Source: a bacterium
GTDB lineage: Bacteria > Patescibacteriota > Minisyncoccia > UBA6257 > JAGOQP01
Length of the DNA: 43,490 bases
Reading direction: 5' to 3'
Assembly (NCBI GenBank): GCA_021801825.1
Contig: JAJYXK010000014.1
Location: 1 to 43,490 of the forward strand
Shown here one piece after another: positions 6,076-14,599 of the stretch; the stretch's first letter is position 1; each line of letters begins with the position of its first letter. The notes under the pieces are model-generated. The model saw nothing but the letters and a program-made list of their open reading frames with translations. It ran no database searches and was not told where the DNA came from. Both the position numbers and the translations under genes were made by a program.

Positions 6076-9000
6076 ATGCTTCGGAATATCAAATCCTTTA
6101 ATCTTCCTGAAATAGAAGAAAAAGTGCTTGCGCTATGGAAAGAGCGGGGTATTTTTAAAAAATCTATAACTCCCCAAAAAGGGAAAAAATCAAAACAATT
6201 TAATTTTTGGGAAGGTCCTCCGACGGCGAATGGTCGCCCGGGAATCCACCACGTCTTAGCGCGTGTATATAAAGATGTGTTTGTTCGTTATAAAACCATG
6301 CAGGGTTTTATTGTACCTCGTAAAGCGGGGTGGGACACGCATGGGCTTCCGGTTGAGCTGCAGGTTGAAAAGCAACTAGAACTTTCTTCTAAAAAAGATA
6401 TTGAGGCGTATGGTATCTCTGCCTTTAATCAGAAATGTAAGGAATCGGCGGGCGTGTATACATCAGAATTTGAAAAGCTAACTGAGCGTATTGGATTTTG
6501 GTTGGATATGGAGAATCCGTATGTGACCTATCATAACGACTATATAGAATCGTTGTGGTGGATTATTCAGCAAATTTATCGAAAGGGGTTGTTGTATGAA
6601 GGACATAAAATTGTTCCCTGGTGTCCCCGTTGTGGTACCGCGCTTTCTTCTCATGAAATTGCCCAAGGATATAAAACGGTAAAAGACACTTCGGTATATG
6701 TGAAGTTTCATCTTAGACCGAATCAGAAATTTGGAGCATATGCTACTAAAGACTCTGCATATATCATCTCGTGGACAACTACGCCTTGGACATTACCGGG
6801 GAATGTAGCTCTCGCAGTAGGGAAAAGTATTTCCTATGACGCTATTCGTGTTGATGGTGGCTCCGAGTTGTATATTCTCGCTTCTGATTTAGTACGTACC
6901 GTTTTTAAAGATGCTCAAATTGAAACGGTGCATAAGAATATAAAAGGAAAAGATTTAGTAGGGCTTTCGTATACACCACTATTTTCTGTTCCTGTTTTTG
7001 AGAAATCAGATACTGCATATAAAGTGTATGATGCTGATTTTGTAACCACAACCGATGGAACGGGTGTAGTGCATACCGCGGTTATGTATGGAGAGGATGA
7101 TTATGAATTGGGTAAACGAATAGGGCTTCCACAGCATCATACGGTTGATGAAGCGGGTCTTTTTACGCGTGACATCCCTGAGCTTGTGGGGAAGTTTGTG
7201 AAGGATGAGCAAACGGAAATAGAAATATTTAAGTTGCTGCATGCGCGAAATGCATTATTAAAAAAGGAAAAGTATGAACACGAATATCCATTTTGTTGGC
7301 GCTGTGGTACACCCCTGCTCTACTATGCGAGAACTTCGTGGTTTGTTGAAATGACAAGACTAAAGAAACAATTACTTACTTCAAATGAGACCGCGAATTG
7401 GATTCCAGGACATATTAAACAGGGGCGTTTTGGAGAGTGGTTAAAAGAAGTAAAGGATTGGAATTTTTCTCGTGAACGATATTGGGGCACTCCGCTTCCC
7501 GTGTGGCGTTGTACGCAGTGTTCGCATACACGCGTTATTGGGTCAAAAGAAGAATTGATTGCGACTCAACCAAAACATGACACGCGGTTTATTCTTATGC
7601 GCCATGGAGGATCTCTTCATAATGTGAAACGTGTTACGAGCGGAGATCTAAAAAAAAGCATTCAATATCCGCTGACTAAAAAAGGAGAATTGGAAGTCCG
7701 GCGCACGGCTAAAAAGTTAATCCCTAAAAAAATAGATATTATTATTTGCTCAGATATTCACCGCGCCCATCAAACCGCTCAAATCGTTTCAGATATTATT
7801 GGTGCGAAGGTCGTTGTTGATAAACGATTACGAGAAATTTCTTTTGGAGAATTTGAGGGACAATCCGTTGATAAATATAATGCATTGTTTGCAGATTATG
7901 AGTCTAAATTTACCAAAGCTCCCGAGGGAGGGGAGACACTTTTTGATGTGGCAAACCGGGTCAATGAATTTACGCAAGATGCTCTTAATGTGCACAAAGG
8001 TAAAACGGTACTTGTCGTTAGTCACGAAGATACTTTATGGATGCTTGATGCGGTACTCTCTGGACGAAGCCAAGAGGAAAGTATTGCTTTAAAGAAAAAT
8101 GCGGATGGTGGTTTTATAAAGACGGCTCACACTATGTCTCGGGAGTATATTTCATTTCCACGTAATGAACATGGATTGGGAGATTTGCATCGTCCGTATA
8201 TTGACGACATACGAATAGATTGTGCCTCGTGTCATACTCCTATGAAACGGGTAAAAGAAGTGGTGGATGTGTGGTTTGATTCTGGCGCTATGCCATATGC
8301 ACAGGCGCATTTTCCATTTGCGCAAACTCTAGGTTCTGCAGATAACTTTACTAAGGCTATCAAAAAAATAAATTTTCCTGCTGATTATATTTCTGAAGCA
8401 GTAGATCAGACACGTGGATGGTTCTATACGCTTTTAGCTATTGCCACGGTGCTGGGCCTTCCTACACCATATAAGAATGTACTTTGTTTAGGACTTATCC
8501 ATGATAAGAATGGGCAAAAAATGTCTAAATCAAAAGGCAACATTGTTGATCCGTGGATGTTAATACAAAAGTATGGAGTAGATTCTATCCGATGGTATTT
8601 TTATACTGTGAATGCTCCTGGAGATGCAAAGAATTTTGATGAAGAGGATGTGGGGAAAGCATTCCGTCGCACGCTGATGGTTATGTATAACTCATTTGCA
8701 TTTTTGCAAATGTATGGAGTCACCAAGCGAAATATTTCTCAAACACCGGTTGCGACCAATATATTGGATCGCTGGATTCTTGCGCGGCTTGCTTTGTTAA
8801 CTCGCGAAATGACATCGGTTATGGATATGTATGATATTACTAAGGCAACCGCAGCGGTAGAATTGTTCATAGATGATTTGTCTCGTTGGTATATTCGTCG
8901 TTCTCGTCGTCGATTCCAAAAACCAGAACAACGAAAAGATGTGGAGGTTGCATCACAAGTGCTTGCTTACGTGTTGTTGCAGTTTTCTAAGTTACTCGCT

Positions 9001-9636
9001 CCGTTCACTCCGTTTTTTGCTGAGAGTATGTATCAATCTTTGCGAAAGGATTATGTGTTTGCTCAAAAAGATTCGGTGCATCTAGAATCCTATCCTATTT
9101 TTAAGAGCAAGGCTTCTGATGAGGGGATTGTGTCGGTCATGGCGTGGGCGCGTGATATTGCGAGTGAAGTTCTTGCAAAACGAGCCGAATTACAAATTAA
9201 AGTTCGTCAACCACTCGCGCAGCTCACACTTTCGGGCAAAAAGCCAAAGGGATCTTTTGTCTCAGATATTCTTGAAATTATTCGTGATGAGGTGAATGTA
9301 AAGGAGATTATTTTTTCTTCAGAGATTGCAGGTGGAGAAAAATTTGTACTTGATACTACTATTACACCAGAATTAAAAACCGAAGGGTTGTTACGGGAAC
9401 TTACTCGTGCGGTTCAAGAATTACGACAAGACGCACGTTATGTGCCCAAAGACAGTATTATCCTTGCAATCTCAAGTACTTCTGATATTGAAGCGTTAGT
9501 ACGAACCCATGAAGCATTTATTAAAAAAGAAGTAGGCGCGCGTGTTTTGACTATTGGGAAAATGGAAAAATTTGACGTAGAGATAGATACCAAGCTGGAT
9601 GGCAAGCGATTATGGATGGGAGCGAGAAAGAAATAA
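6076..9636 (+). CDS. ileS: Isoleucyl-tRNA synthetase with inserted histidine phosphatase domain
   Basis: This class I synthetase of 1186 aa charges tRNA-Ile. MLRNIKSFNLPEIEEKVLALW is the normal N-terminus, so ATG 6076 is chosen over in-frame upstream codons. The HIGH-type motif is GIHH (56-59) and KMSKS is at 815-819. Cys pairs (CPRCGTAL, CWRCGTPL, CTQCSHTR, CASCHTPM) look like zinc knuckles. Between KEELIATQ (about residue 499) and DLHRPYIDD (703) about 200 extra residues form a complete RHG phosphatase: R509-H510-G511, R563 in SDIHRAHQTA, E587 in REISFGEFEG and H650 in VVSHEDTL. All four catalytic positions are kept. Related enzymes have only a short loop there. Its function is unknown. Confidence 0.96.
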   Translation: MLRNIKSFNLPEIEEKVLALWKERGIFKKSITPQKGKKSKQFNFWEGPPTANGRPGIHHVLARVYKDVFVRYKTMQGFIVPRKAGWDTHGLPVELQVEKQLELSSKKDIEAYGISAFNQKCKESAGVYTSEFEKLTERIGFWLDMENPYVTYHNDYIESLWWIIQQIYRKGLLYEGHKIVPWCPRCGTALSSHEIAQGYKTVKDTSVYVKFHLRPNQKFGAYATKDSAYIISWTTTPWTLPGNVALAVGKSISYDAIRVDGGSELYILASDLVRTVFKDAQIETVHKNIKGKDLVGLSYTPLFSVPVFEKSDTAYKVYDADFVTTTDGTGVVHTAVMYGEDDYELGKRIGLPQHHTVDEAGLFTRDIPELVGKFVKDEQTEIEIFKLLHARNALLKKEKYEHEYPFCWRCGTPLLYYARTSWFVEMTRLKKQLLTSNETANWIPGHIKQGRFGEWLKEVKDWNFSRERYWGTPLPVWRCTQCSHTRVIGSKEELIATQPKHDTRFILMRHGGSLHNVKRVTSGDLKKSIQYPLTKKGELEVRRTAKKLIPKKIDIIICSDIHRAHQTAQIVSDIIGAKVVVDKRLREISFGEFEGQSVDKYNALFADYESKFTKAPEGGETLFDVANRVNEFTQDALNVHKGKTVLVVSHEDTLWMLDAVLSGRSQEESIALKKNADGGFIKTAHTMSREYISFPRNEHGLGDLHRPYIDDIRIDCASCHTPMKRVKEVVDVWFDSGAMPYAQAHFPFAQTLGSADNFTKAIKKINFPADYISEAVDQTRGWFYTLLAIATVLGLPTPYKNVLCLGLIHDKNGQKMSKSKGNIVDPWMLIQKYGVDSIRWYFYTVNAPGDAKNFDEEDVGKAFRRTLMVMYNSFAFLQMYGVTKRNISQTPVATNILDRWILARLALLTREMTSVMDMYDITKATAAVELFIDDLSRWYIRRSRRRFQKPEQRKDVEVASQVLAYVLLQFSKLLAPFTPFFAESMYQSLRKDYVFAQKDSVHLESYPIFKSKASDEGIVSVMAWARDIASEVLAKRAELQIKVRQPLAQLTLSGKKPKGSFVSDILEIIRDEVNVKEIIFSSEIAGGEKFVLDTTITPELKTEGLLRELTRAVQELRQDARYVPKDSIILAISSTSDIEALVRTHEAFIKKEVGARVLTIGKMEKFDVEIDTKLDGKRLWMGARKK

Positions 9637-9670
9637 TTATTTGGGAGAAAGTTAAATTATTTTGATTTAC

Positions 9671-9712
9671 AAAAGCCAAAGTTTCTGACGATCGTCAGAA
9701 ACTTTGGCTTTT
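9671..9712. terminator. Perfect 42-bp palindromic terminator after ileS
   Basis: Twenty-one bases starting AAAAGCCAAAGTTTCTGACG are followed with no gap by their exact reverse complement, ending in CTTTT. As RNA it folds into a nearly loopless hairpin with A- and U-rich ends, suiting termination on either strand. Confidence 0.75.
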
Positions 9713-9852
9713 AGATCTAGGTTCTGGCTGGGGGGATAGAGATTAAAAACGACTTTTATGTGTTTGGTGATATGTGTCTGTTGCATAAATTTTTATTATG
9801 CGTCATACTGTATGCACTGCTCTTGTGTTGTGAGGACATAAGAGTCTTATAA
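9713..9852 (+). other. Gene-free stretch with a possible small RNA promoter
   Basis: The 331 bp between ileS and secD hold no convincing CDS. TTGCAT (9781-9786), a 17-nt spacer and CATACT (9804-9809) form a plausible promoter. A transcript from about 9816 would end at the hairpin 9853-9881, giving an RNA of roughly 70 nt. The complementary words GTTGTG and CACAAC inside it could compete with the terminator stem. A 9-codon frame (9812-9841) starts upstream of the predicted transcript start and is unlikely to be translated. Confidence 0.3.
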
Positions 9853-9881
9853 GAAAAAAGAGTGCACAACGCTCTTTTTTC
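9853..9881. terminator. Terminator hairpin upstream of secD
   Basis: The stem GAAAAAAGAG with CTCTTTTTTC closes a 9-nt loop and is followed by a further T-run. No CDS ends before it on the plus strand after the ileS terminator, which suggests a short transcript from within 9713-9852. Confidence 0.65.
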
Positions 9882-9930
9882 TTTTTTATTATTTTTCGCG
9901 TCTCTTTTCCGGTTTTATTTTTTATTACGG

Positions 9931-9958
9931 TTGATTTTGCTCATTTTTGTGGTAAAAT
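9931..9958 (+). promoter_or_regulatory. Promoter of secD-secF
   Basis: TTGATT (9931-9936), a 16-nt spacer and TAAAAT (9953-9958). ATG 9968 follows after 9 nt, so the leader would be only about 2-3 nt. Confidence 0.55.
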
Positions 9959-9967
9959 CTTTTCCAT

Positions 9968-11239
9968 ATGATGAATAAAAGAAATGCAACTTTATTGCTT
10001 GCGATTGTTGGCATTATAACGATTGTTGGTGTTTTTTTTGTATATCCCGCATCGTGGTCGCAGTCTGTTAGCTCATGGTCTCCATGGAAACTAGGATTAG
10101 ATTTGGTAGGTGGATCTCACTTAACGTATAAAATAGATACGTCTGCCATAGAAGCTTCTCAAATCTCTGATACACTCGCGGGGCTTCGCGATGTTATAGA
10201 GAAACGTGTGAATACTTTTGGTGTGAAAGAACCGCAGGTAGCTATTTCACAATCGGGGGGAGAGCAATTCTTAGTTATTGATTTAGCAGGTATATCTGAT
10301 GTGAATGAAGCAATAAAACAAATTGGGCAAACTCCGTTTTTGGATTTTCGTACCGTAGGAAACGTGAATGCTTCAGGAACTTCGGAGTGGGTACCTACTG
10401 AATTGAAGGGACAGTATGTGAAGTCAGCATCTCTCTCTTTTGGTCAGCAAACATCTCAGCCGCAAGTACAACTTCAATTTACCAGCGAGGGATCTGATAT
10501 ATTTGCGAAGTTGACCGAGCAGAACGTTGGGAAACAAATTGGAATCTTTGTTGATAACAATTTAATCAGCGCACCAGTGGTGAATGAAAAAATTCCCTCG
10601 GGAAATGCGGTAATTAATGGAAGATTTACTGTTGATGAAGCAAAGTCACTTGCTCAAAACATAAATGCGGGAGCGTTGCCAGCGCCCATTACGCTTATTA
10701 ATCAGCAAACGGTAGGAGCGAGTCTTGGAACGAATTCATTAAACGCGTCTTTGTTTGCGGGACTTATCGGAACTATCCTCGTAATGTTATTCATGGTTTT
10801 GTATTATCACTGGCGTGGACTTTTGGCTTGTATTGCTTTGATAGTCTATATTGTGCTTTCTCTTACTATATTTAAATTGTTTGTGACTATGTCTCTTGCG
10901 GGTATTGCCGGATTCTTGTTGTCTATCGGTATGGCAGTTGATGCAAACATTCTTATTTTTGAACGTACGAAGGAGGAGTTACGCAAGGGATTAGATAAGG
11001 CCGCTGCTATGCGTGAAGGATTTCGTCGCGCGTGGTCTGCTATTCGCGATTCAAATGTCAGTACTATTATAACCACCTTAATTCTTTTCAATCTAACGTC
11101 AGGATTTGTGAAGGGGCTGGCGCTTACCTTGCTCTTGGGAGTCTTGGTGAGTATGTTTACCGCCATCACGGTAACACGAGGACTTATGATTGTGTTTTCA
11201 AGAAATACGTCGGAAACGTCTAAAGTAACTAAAGTATAA
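9968..11239 (+). CDS. secD: Protein translocase subunit SecD
   Basis: SecD works with SecF as a proton-driven membrane factor that helps pull exported proteins off SecYEG. The 423-aa protein has one N-terminal membrane segment (LLLAIVGIITIVGVFFVYP), the conserved DLVGGSHLTYKID just after it, a periplasmic-type domain with RVNTFGVKEPQV, and a C-terminal block of five membrane helices (from about 255) containing AGIAGFLLSIGMAVDANILIFERTKEELRKG. It is shorter than the 600-aa proteobacterial form, as in many Gram-positive-type genomes. Two consecutive ATGs (9968 and 9971) are possible starts. secF begins 4 bp after its stop, so they form one operon. Confidence 0.95.
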   Translation: MMNKRNATLLLAIVGIITIVGVFFVYPASWSQSVSSWSPWKLGLDLVGGSHLTYKIDTSAIEASQISDTLAGLRDVIEKRVNTFGVKEPQVAISQSGGEQFLVIDLAGISDVNEAIKQIGQTPFLDFRTVGNVNASGTSEWVPTELKGQYVKSASLSFGQQTSQPQVQLQFTSEGSDIFAKLTEQNVGKQIGIFVDNNLISAPVVNEKIPSGNAVINGRFTVDEAKSLAQNINAGALPAPITLINQQTVGASLGTNSLNASLFAGLIGTILVMLFMVLYYHWRGLLACIALIVYIVLSLTIFKLFVTMSLAGIAGFLLSIGMAVDANILIFERTKEELRKGLDKAAAMREGFRRAWSAIRDSNVSTIITTLILFNLTSGFVKGLALTLLLGVLVSMFTAITVTRGLMIVFSRNTSETSKVTKV

Positions 11240-11243
11240 TACT

Positions 11244-12149
11244 ATGAACATTATTCGTTATAGAGGAATCTTTTTATCAATATCTGCGGTGTTGGTGCTT
11301 GCGAGTATCGCCGCGCTTCTTATTTTTGGATTTCGTCCCGCGATTGATTTTACGGGAGGAACTTTGTGGCAAGTTCGCGTGAGTGATGCATCTCCCGTGA
11401 CCGAGCAGCGCATTAGTGAAACCCTTGCAACTACGGGGGGAGTGGAAAGTCCGGTAGTATATAAAGAACTCACCTCAGACTCATTTCTTATAAAAACGCA
11501 ACCGTTAAGTGAAATGGATCATCAGCGACTTTCGGGAGTTTTGAAAAACGCATTTTCATCTGTTGAAGAAATGCAGTTTCAATCAATTGGACCAACTATT
11601 GGAGACCAATTACGCTCTCGCGCTATCTGGGCTGGAATCTTAGTGTTGGTGGGTATCTCGTTATATATTGCATTCGCATTTCGTAAAGTTTCGTATCCTG
11701 TGTCATCGTTGAAATATGGTCTCGTAACTCTTGTTGCGCTCTTTCATGACGCGATTATTCCGATGGGGATTTTAGCGGTATTAGGAAAAACACACGGTAT
11801 AGAAATTGATACCAACTTTGTGGTTGCTATTTTGGTTATTATTGGATTTTCAGTCCACGATACTATTGTGGTGTTTGATCGTATCAGAGAAAATTTGCTT
11901 TTGCACAGAGCAGGGAAGCAATCTTTTGATGTGACAGTGAATGAAAGTATTGTGCAAACGATGGCTCGTTCCATAAATACTTCTCTTACGCTTGTTTTAA
12001 TGTTGATTGCATTGGTTATCTTTGGACCCGCGAATTTGCGCGTATTTACTGGCGTTTTACTCGTAGGAACTATCTTCGGGACCTACTCATCAATCTTTAT
12101 CGCTAGCCCCCTCTTGACTCTTTGGCATAAGTTTGATATAAAGAAATAG
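11244..12149 (+). CDS. secF: Protein translocase subunit SecF
   Basis: The protein is 301 aa. An N-terminal membrane segment is followed by RPAIDFTGGTLWQVRV, the SecF counterpart of the SecD DLxGG motif. Five more helices follow, with FHDAIIPMGILAVLG and GFSVHDTIVVFDRIRENL, the conserved V-x-x-H-D-x-I-V-V-F-D-R-I-R-E signature. It pairs with SecD immediately upstream. The 88 bp after it carry the promoter of the next gene and no obvious terminator. Confidence 0.95.
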   Translation: MNIIRYRGIFLSISAVLVLASIAALLIFGFRPAIDFTGGTLWQVRVSDASPVTEQRISETLATTGGVESPVVYKELTSDSFLIKTQPLSEMDHQRLSGVLKNAFSSVEEMQFQSIGPTIGDQLRSRAIWAGILVLVGISLYIAFAFRKVSYPVSSLKYGLVTLVALFHDAIIPMGILAVLGKTHGIEIDTNFVVAILVIIGFSVHDTIVVFDRIRENLLLHRAGKQSFDVTVNESIVQTMARSINTSLTLVLMLIALVIFGPANLRVFTGVLLVGTIFGTYSSIFIASPLLTLWHKFDIKK

Positions 12150-12159
12150 TCAATAAACC

Positions 12160-12189
12160 TTGCAGAATACCCCGATAATGTGGTATACT
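12160..12189 (+). promoter_or_regulatory. Promoter of the sigma4-HARE gene with a small palindrome in the leader
   Basis: TTGCAG (12160-12165), an 18-nt spacer and TATACT (12184-12189). The leader of about 42 nt contains the palindrome GTTGGTGACCAAC (12200-12212), a possible operator or small hairpin, and no SD. Confidence 0.55.
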
Positions 12190-12237
12190 ATATGAAAGGG
12201 TTGGTGACCAACATAACTTTATAACAGTATTTTATTT

Positions 12238-13266
12238 ATGACACTTAAAGTTTTATTAGATACAATCGTCGCTACGCTTCCGAAGCGCCAAAAAGATATA
12301 ATCTCTCAGAGATTTGGTTTGGGGTCTAGTCAGATAAGAACCTTGGCGTATTTAGGGGAGAAGTATGGCATAACTCGTGAACGTGTTCGTCAGATTGAGG
12401 CCGCGTCACTTCGCATGCTTCTTAAGGCGGCTCAAGAACAGAAAGAGCTTCATGAAATTCTCAAAAAATCATTACAGCACATTTCCTCATTAGGTGGAGC
12501 TCGTCGCGCTGATTTTTTGGTTGATGATCTTAAATTGGTTCTAGATGATAAGACGGTAAGTGGACCATATTTAACCCTGTTATTCTCTTTGTTTAAAGAA
12601 CCTTTGTATGCGCCTGAAACTGATGAGTTGTTTGCGTTTTGGTACACCGATGCTACTACGCTCAAGGAAGTGAAATCGTTTATACAAAAAGTTGCCGCAT
12701 TTCTTAAAAATAAAAAAGAAGCCCTTATTGAGAGAAACGAATTTGATGTTTTGTTTGCACAGGTGACCAAGCAACACAATGTAAAAGAATTTATCGCTTT
12801 GAATTTCTTGTTAAATTCAAAAGAATTTAGAGTAAATCCGTATGGTAATTTTGGTTTGGCAAAGTGGCCCGAGATCACTCCGAGCACCATTCGCGATAAA
12901 GCATACTTGGTTCTCAAGAAGCGAAAAGTTCCCATGCATTTCCGTGAGATTGCTCAGGAAATTAACCGCGTGAAATTTGATACTAAAAAAGCTCATCCAC
13001 AAACTGTTCATAATGAATTAATAAAGGCGAGTGATCGTTTTGTGCTTGTGGGGCGAGGATTATATTCGTTGCGAGAATTTGGTATTGAACCTGGAAATAC
13101 CCGCGATGTCTTGCTGCGTTTATTAAAGAAGCACGGCCCTATGGAACTTACTAAGTTAGTAGAATTAGTTTCTCGCGAACGTATTTTGAAACACAACACC
13201 ATCTTTCTAAATCTTCAGAACAAAAAGTTTTTCAAAAAAACCAACGGTAATTATCACCTTGCATAA
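12238..13266 (+). CDS. Sigma-70 region 4 / HARE-HTH fusion protein
   Basis: A 342-aa protein. Residues 10-65 (LPKRQKDIISQRFGL, then YGITRERVRQIEAASLRML) are a clear sigma-70 region 4 helix-turn-helix that normally reads the -35 box. Regions 2 and 3, needed to bind core polymerase clamp and -10, are absent. The C-terminal part from about residue 220 (YLVLKKRKVPMHFREIAQEIN, then HPQTVHNELIKASDRFVLVGRGLYSLREFG) is a HARE-HTH winged helix like that of RNA polymerase delta. It may modulate transcription with RNA polymerase or bind DNA independently. It has its own promoter and a strong terminator. Confidence 0.8.
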   Translation: MTLKVLLDTIVATLPKRQKDIISQRFGLGSSQIRTLAYLGEKYGITRERVRQIEAASLRMLLKAAQEQKELHEILKKSLQHISSLGGARRADFLVDDLKLVLDDKTVSGPYLTLLFSLFKEPLYAPETDELFAFWYTDATTLKEVKSFIQKVAAFLKNKKEALIERNEFDVLFAQVTKQHNVKEFIALNFLLNSKEFRVNPYGNFGLAKWPEITPSTIRDKAYLVLKKRKVPMHFREIAQEINRVKFDTKKAHPQTVHNELIKASDRFVLVGRGLYSLREFGIEPGNTRDVLLRLLKKHGPMELTKLVELVSRERILKHNTIFLNLQNKKFFKKTNGNYHLA

Positions 13267-13271
13267 TGTTT

Positions 13272-13316
13272 CACCCCCTAGATGCGTCACGGTCTCGCAT
13301 CTAGGGGGTGTTTTTT
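13272..13316 (+). terminator. Strong intrinsic terminator
   Basis: A 15-bp stem (CACCCCCTAGATGCG with CGCATCTAGGGGGTG) is followed by TTTTTT. It lies directly after the sigma4-HARE gene. Confidence 0.9.
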
Positions 13317-13330
13317 GTTATAAAAAATGG

Positions 13331-13339
13331 TGCTATACT
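13331..13339 (+). promoter_or_regulatory. Extended -10 promoter of the T4SS-like pair
   Basis: TGCTATACT is an extended -10 element (TGN plus TATACT). The predicted start is near 13346, about 19 nt ahead of ATG 13365. Confidence 0.5.
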
Positions 13340-13364
13340 CTTAGATATTGAGTGGTTCACTGAT

Positions 13365-14585
13365 ATGAGCGATTTTTTCATCATTGCGTTTGCAAGTTTT
13401 TATCAAACTCTTTCCACGGTTGCGTGGTTTATTGTGCCGATATTTTTTATAGCGCTTTTTTGGCGGGTGCGACTATTTTATATTCGTAACGAGTTTCTCA
13501 AAAATGTGAAATGGGAAATGCTTGAAGTCAGGTTCCCCGCTGATAATGTACGCACGCCCAAATCAATGGAGCACGTATTCACGACGTTATATGGTATTTA
13601 TTCATTTGGTATAAAATCGTTTGATAAATATTTGGATGGAAAGGTGGAGTTGTGGATTTCTTTTGAAATTGTGGGTCGTGCTGATGGCATCCACTTCTTT
13701 ATTCGACTTCCTGCGCAACGAAGAAATATGGTTGAAGCGGCGTTATATGCTCAGTACCCCGAGGCCGAAGTTATTCAAACGCACGACTATACTTCTGAAC
13801 TCCCTTCATTATTACCCAATGATGCGTATGATATATTTGGCGCAGCGTTTGAGTTGGTAAAAAAGAACCCTTATCCTATTCGCACGTATGATTTCTTTGA
13901 AGAACGAAACGACATCAAGAATGAAAAGGGGGTTGATCCGCTGTCTCCGTTGTTTGAAATTATGTCTAAGTTAAAAGGAGAAGAACAGATTTGGATTCAG
14001 CTGTTGGTGAGCCCTACCGGAAAGCCAACGGGTGTTGATATTGCGAAAGACGCGGAGAAAGAAGTAAAGGAATTACTTGAAAAGAAAGGTATAAAACCAA
14101 ACGAGGCGGGAGCACTTAATTTATCGGGAGCCACTGCTAATACGAAAGATATTATCAAGGCAATTGAAAACAAAATATCAAAACATATTTTTGAATTTAC
14201 TTTACGATTTATCTATATAGATAAAAAAGATACTTTTGATGGACAAAATTGGGGGACGGTCATGGCGGCATTCCAACAATTTAATACTCAAACCATGAAT
14301 GCGCTCAAGCCAACCGCCATGCCATTTTATGCAAGCGTGTGGGGAAAGATTTTCCCGTGGTATAAAAAATCTGTGGTTCTTTCAAAGAAACGAATGATTT
14401 ATGATTCATATATTGCTCGTTATTTTGGAATGTCTAATCGTATGGCGGAAGAAGAACTTCCTGTAGTGAATACTGAGGAATTAGCAACTCTATTTCACGC
14501 TCCGGCAAATGTAACCCGTGCGCCCCGACTGCAAAAAATTGACTCTCGCAAGGGGAGCCCTCCACCGAATCTTCCTCTTGAATAA
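13365..14585 (+). CDS. Membrane-anchored partner of a T4SS-like ATPase
   Basis: The 406-aa protein has one N-terminal membrane segment (TVAWFIVPIFFIALFWRVRLF) followed by a soluble domain. Start MSDFFIIAF (13365) is chosen because it places the helix at the N-terminus and lies behind the extended -10; an open frame extends to 13308 through the terminator. The soluble part has alternating alpha/beta patterns (KVELWISFEIVGRADGIHFFIRLPAQRRNMVEAALYAQYPEAEV), similar to proteins encoded beside VirD4/TraD-like ATPases in other CPR and Gram-positive genomes. I know no biochemical function for it. The ATPase gene starts 14 bp downstream, so the products probably act together at the membrane. Confidence 0.6.
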   Translation: MSDFFIIAFASFYQTLSTVAWFIVPIFFIALFWRVRLFYIRNEFLKNVKWEMLEVRFPADNVRTPKSMEHVFTTLYGIYSFGIKSFDKYLDGKVELWISFEIVGRADGIHFFIRLPAQRRNMVEAALYAQYPEAEVIQTHDYTSELPSLLPNDAYDIFGAAFELVKKNPYPIRTYDFFEERNDIKNEKGVDPLSPLFEIMSKLKGEEQIWIQLLVSPTGKPTGVDIAKDAEKEVKELLEKKGIKPNEAGALNLSGATANTKDIIKAIENKISKHIFEFTLRFIYIDKKDTFDGQNWGTVMAAFQQFNTQTMNALKPTAMPFYASVWGKIFPWYKKSVVLSKKRMIYDSYIARYFGMSNRMAEEELPVVNTEELATLFHAPANVTRAPRLQKIDSRKGSPPPNLPLE

Positions 14586-14599
14586 TCTAAATCCATTGT

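Noticed and set aside
9812-9841. Nine-codon leader peptide before the 9853-9881 terminator
   Set aside because: The predicted transcript starts at or after its ATG and there is no SD; it has no runs of regulatory codons.
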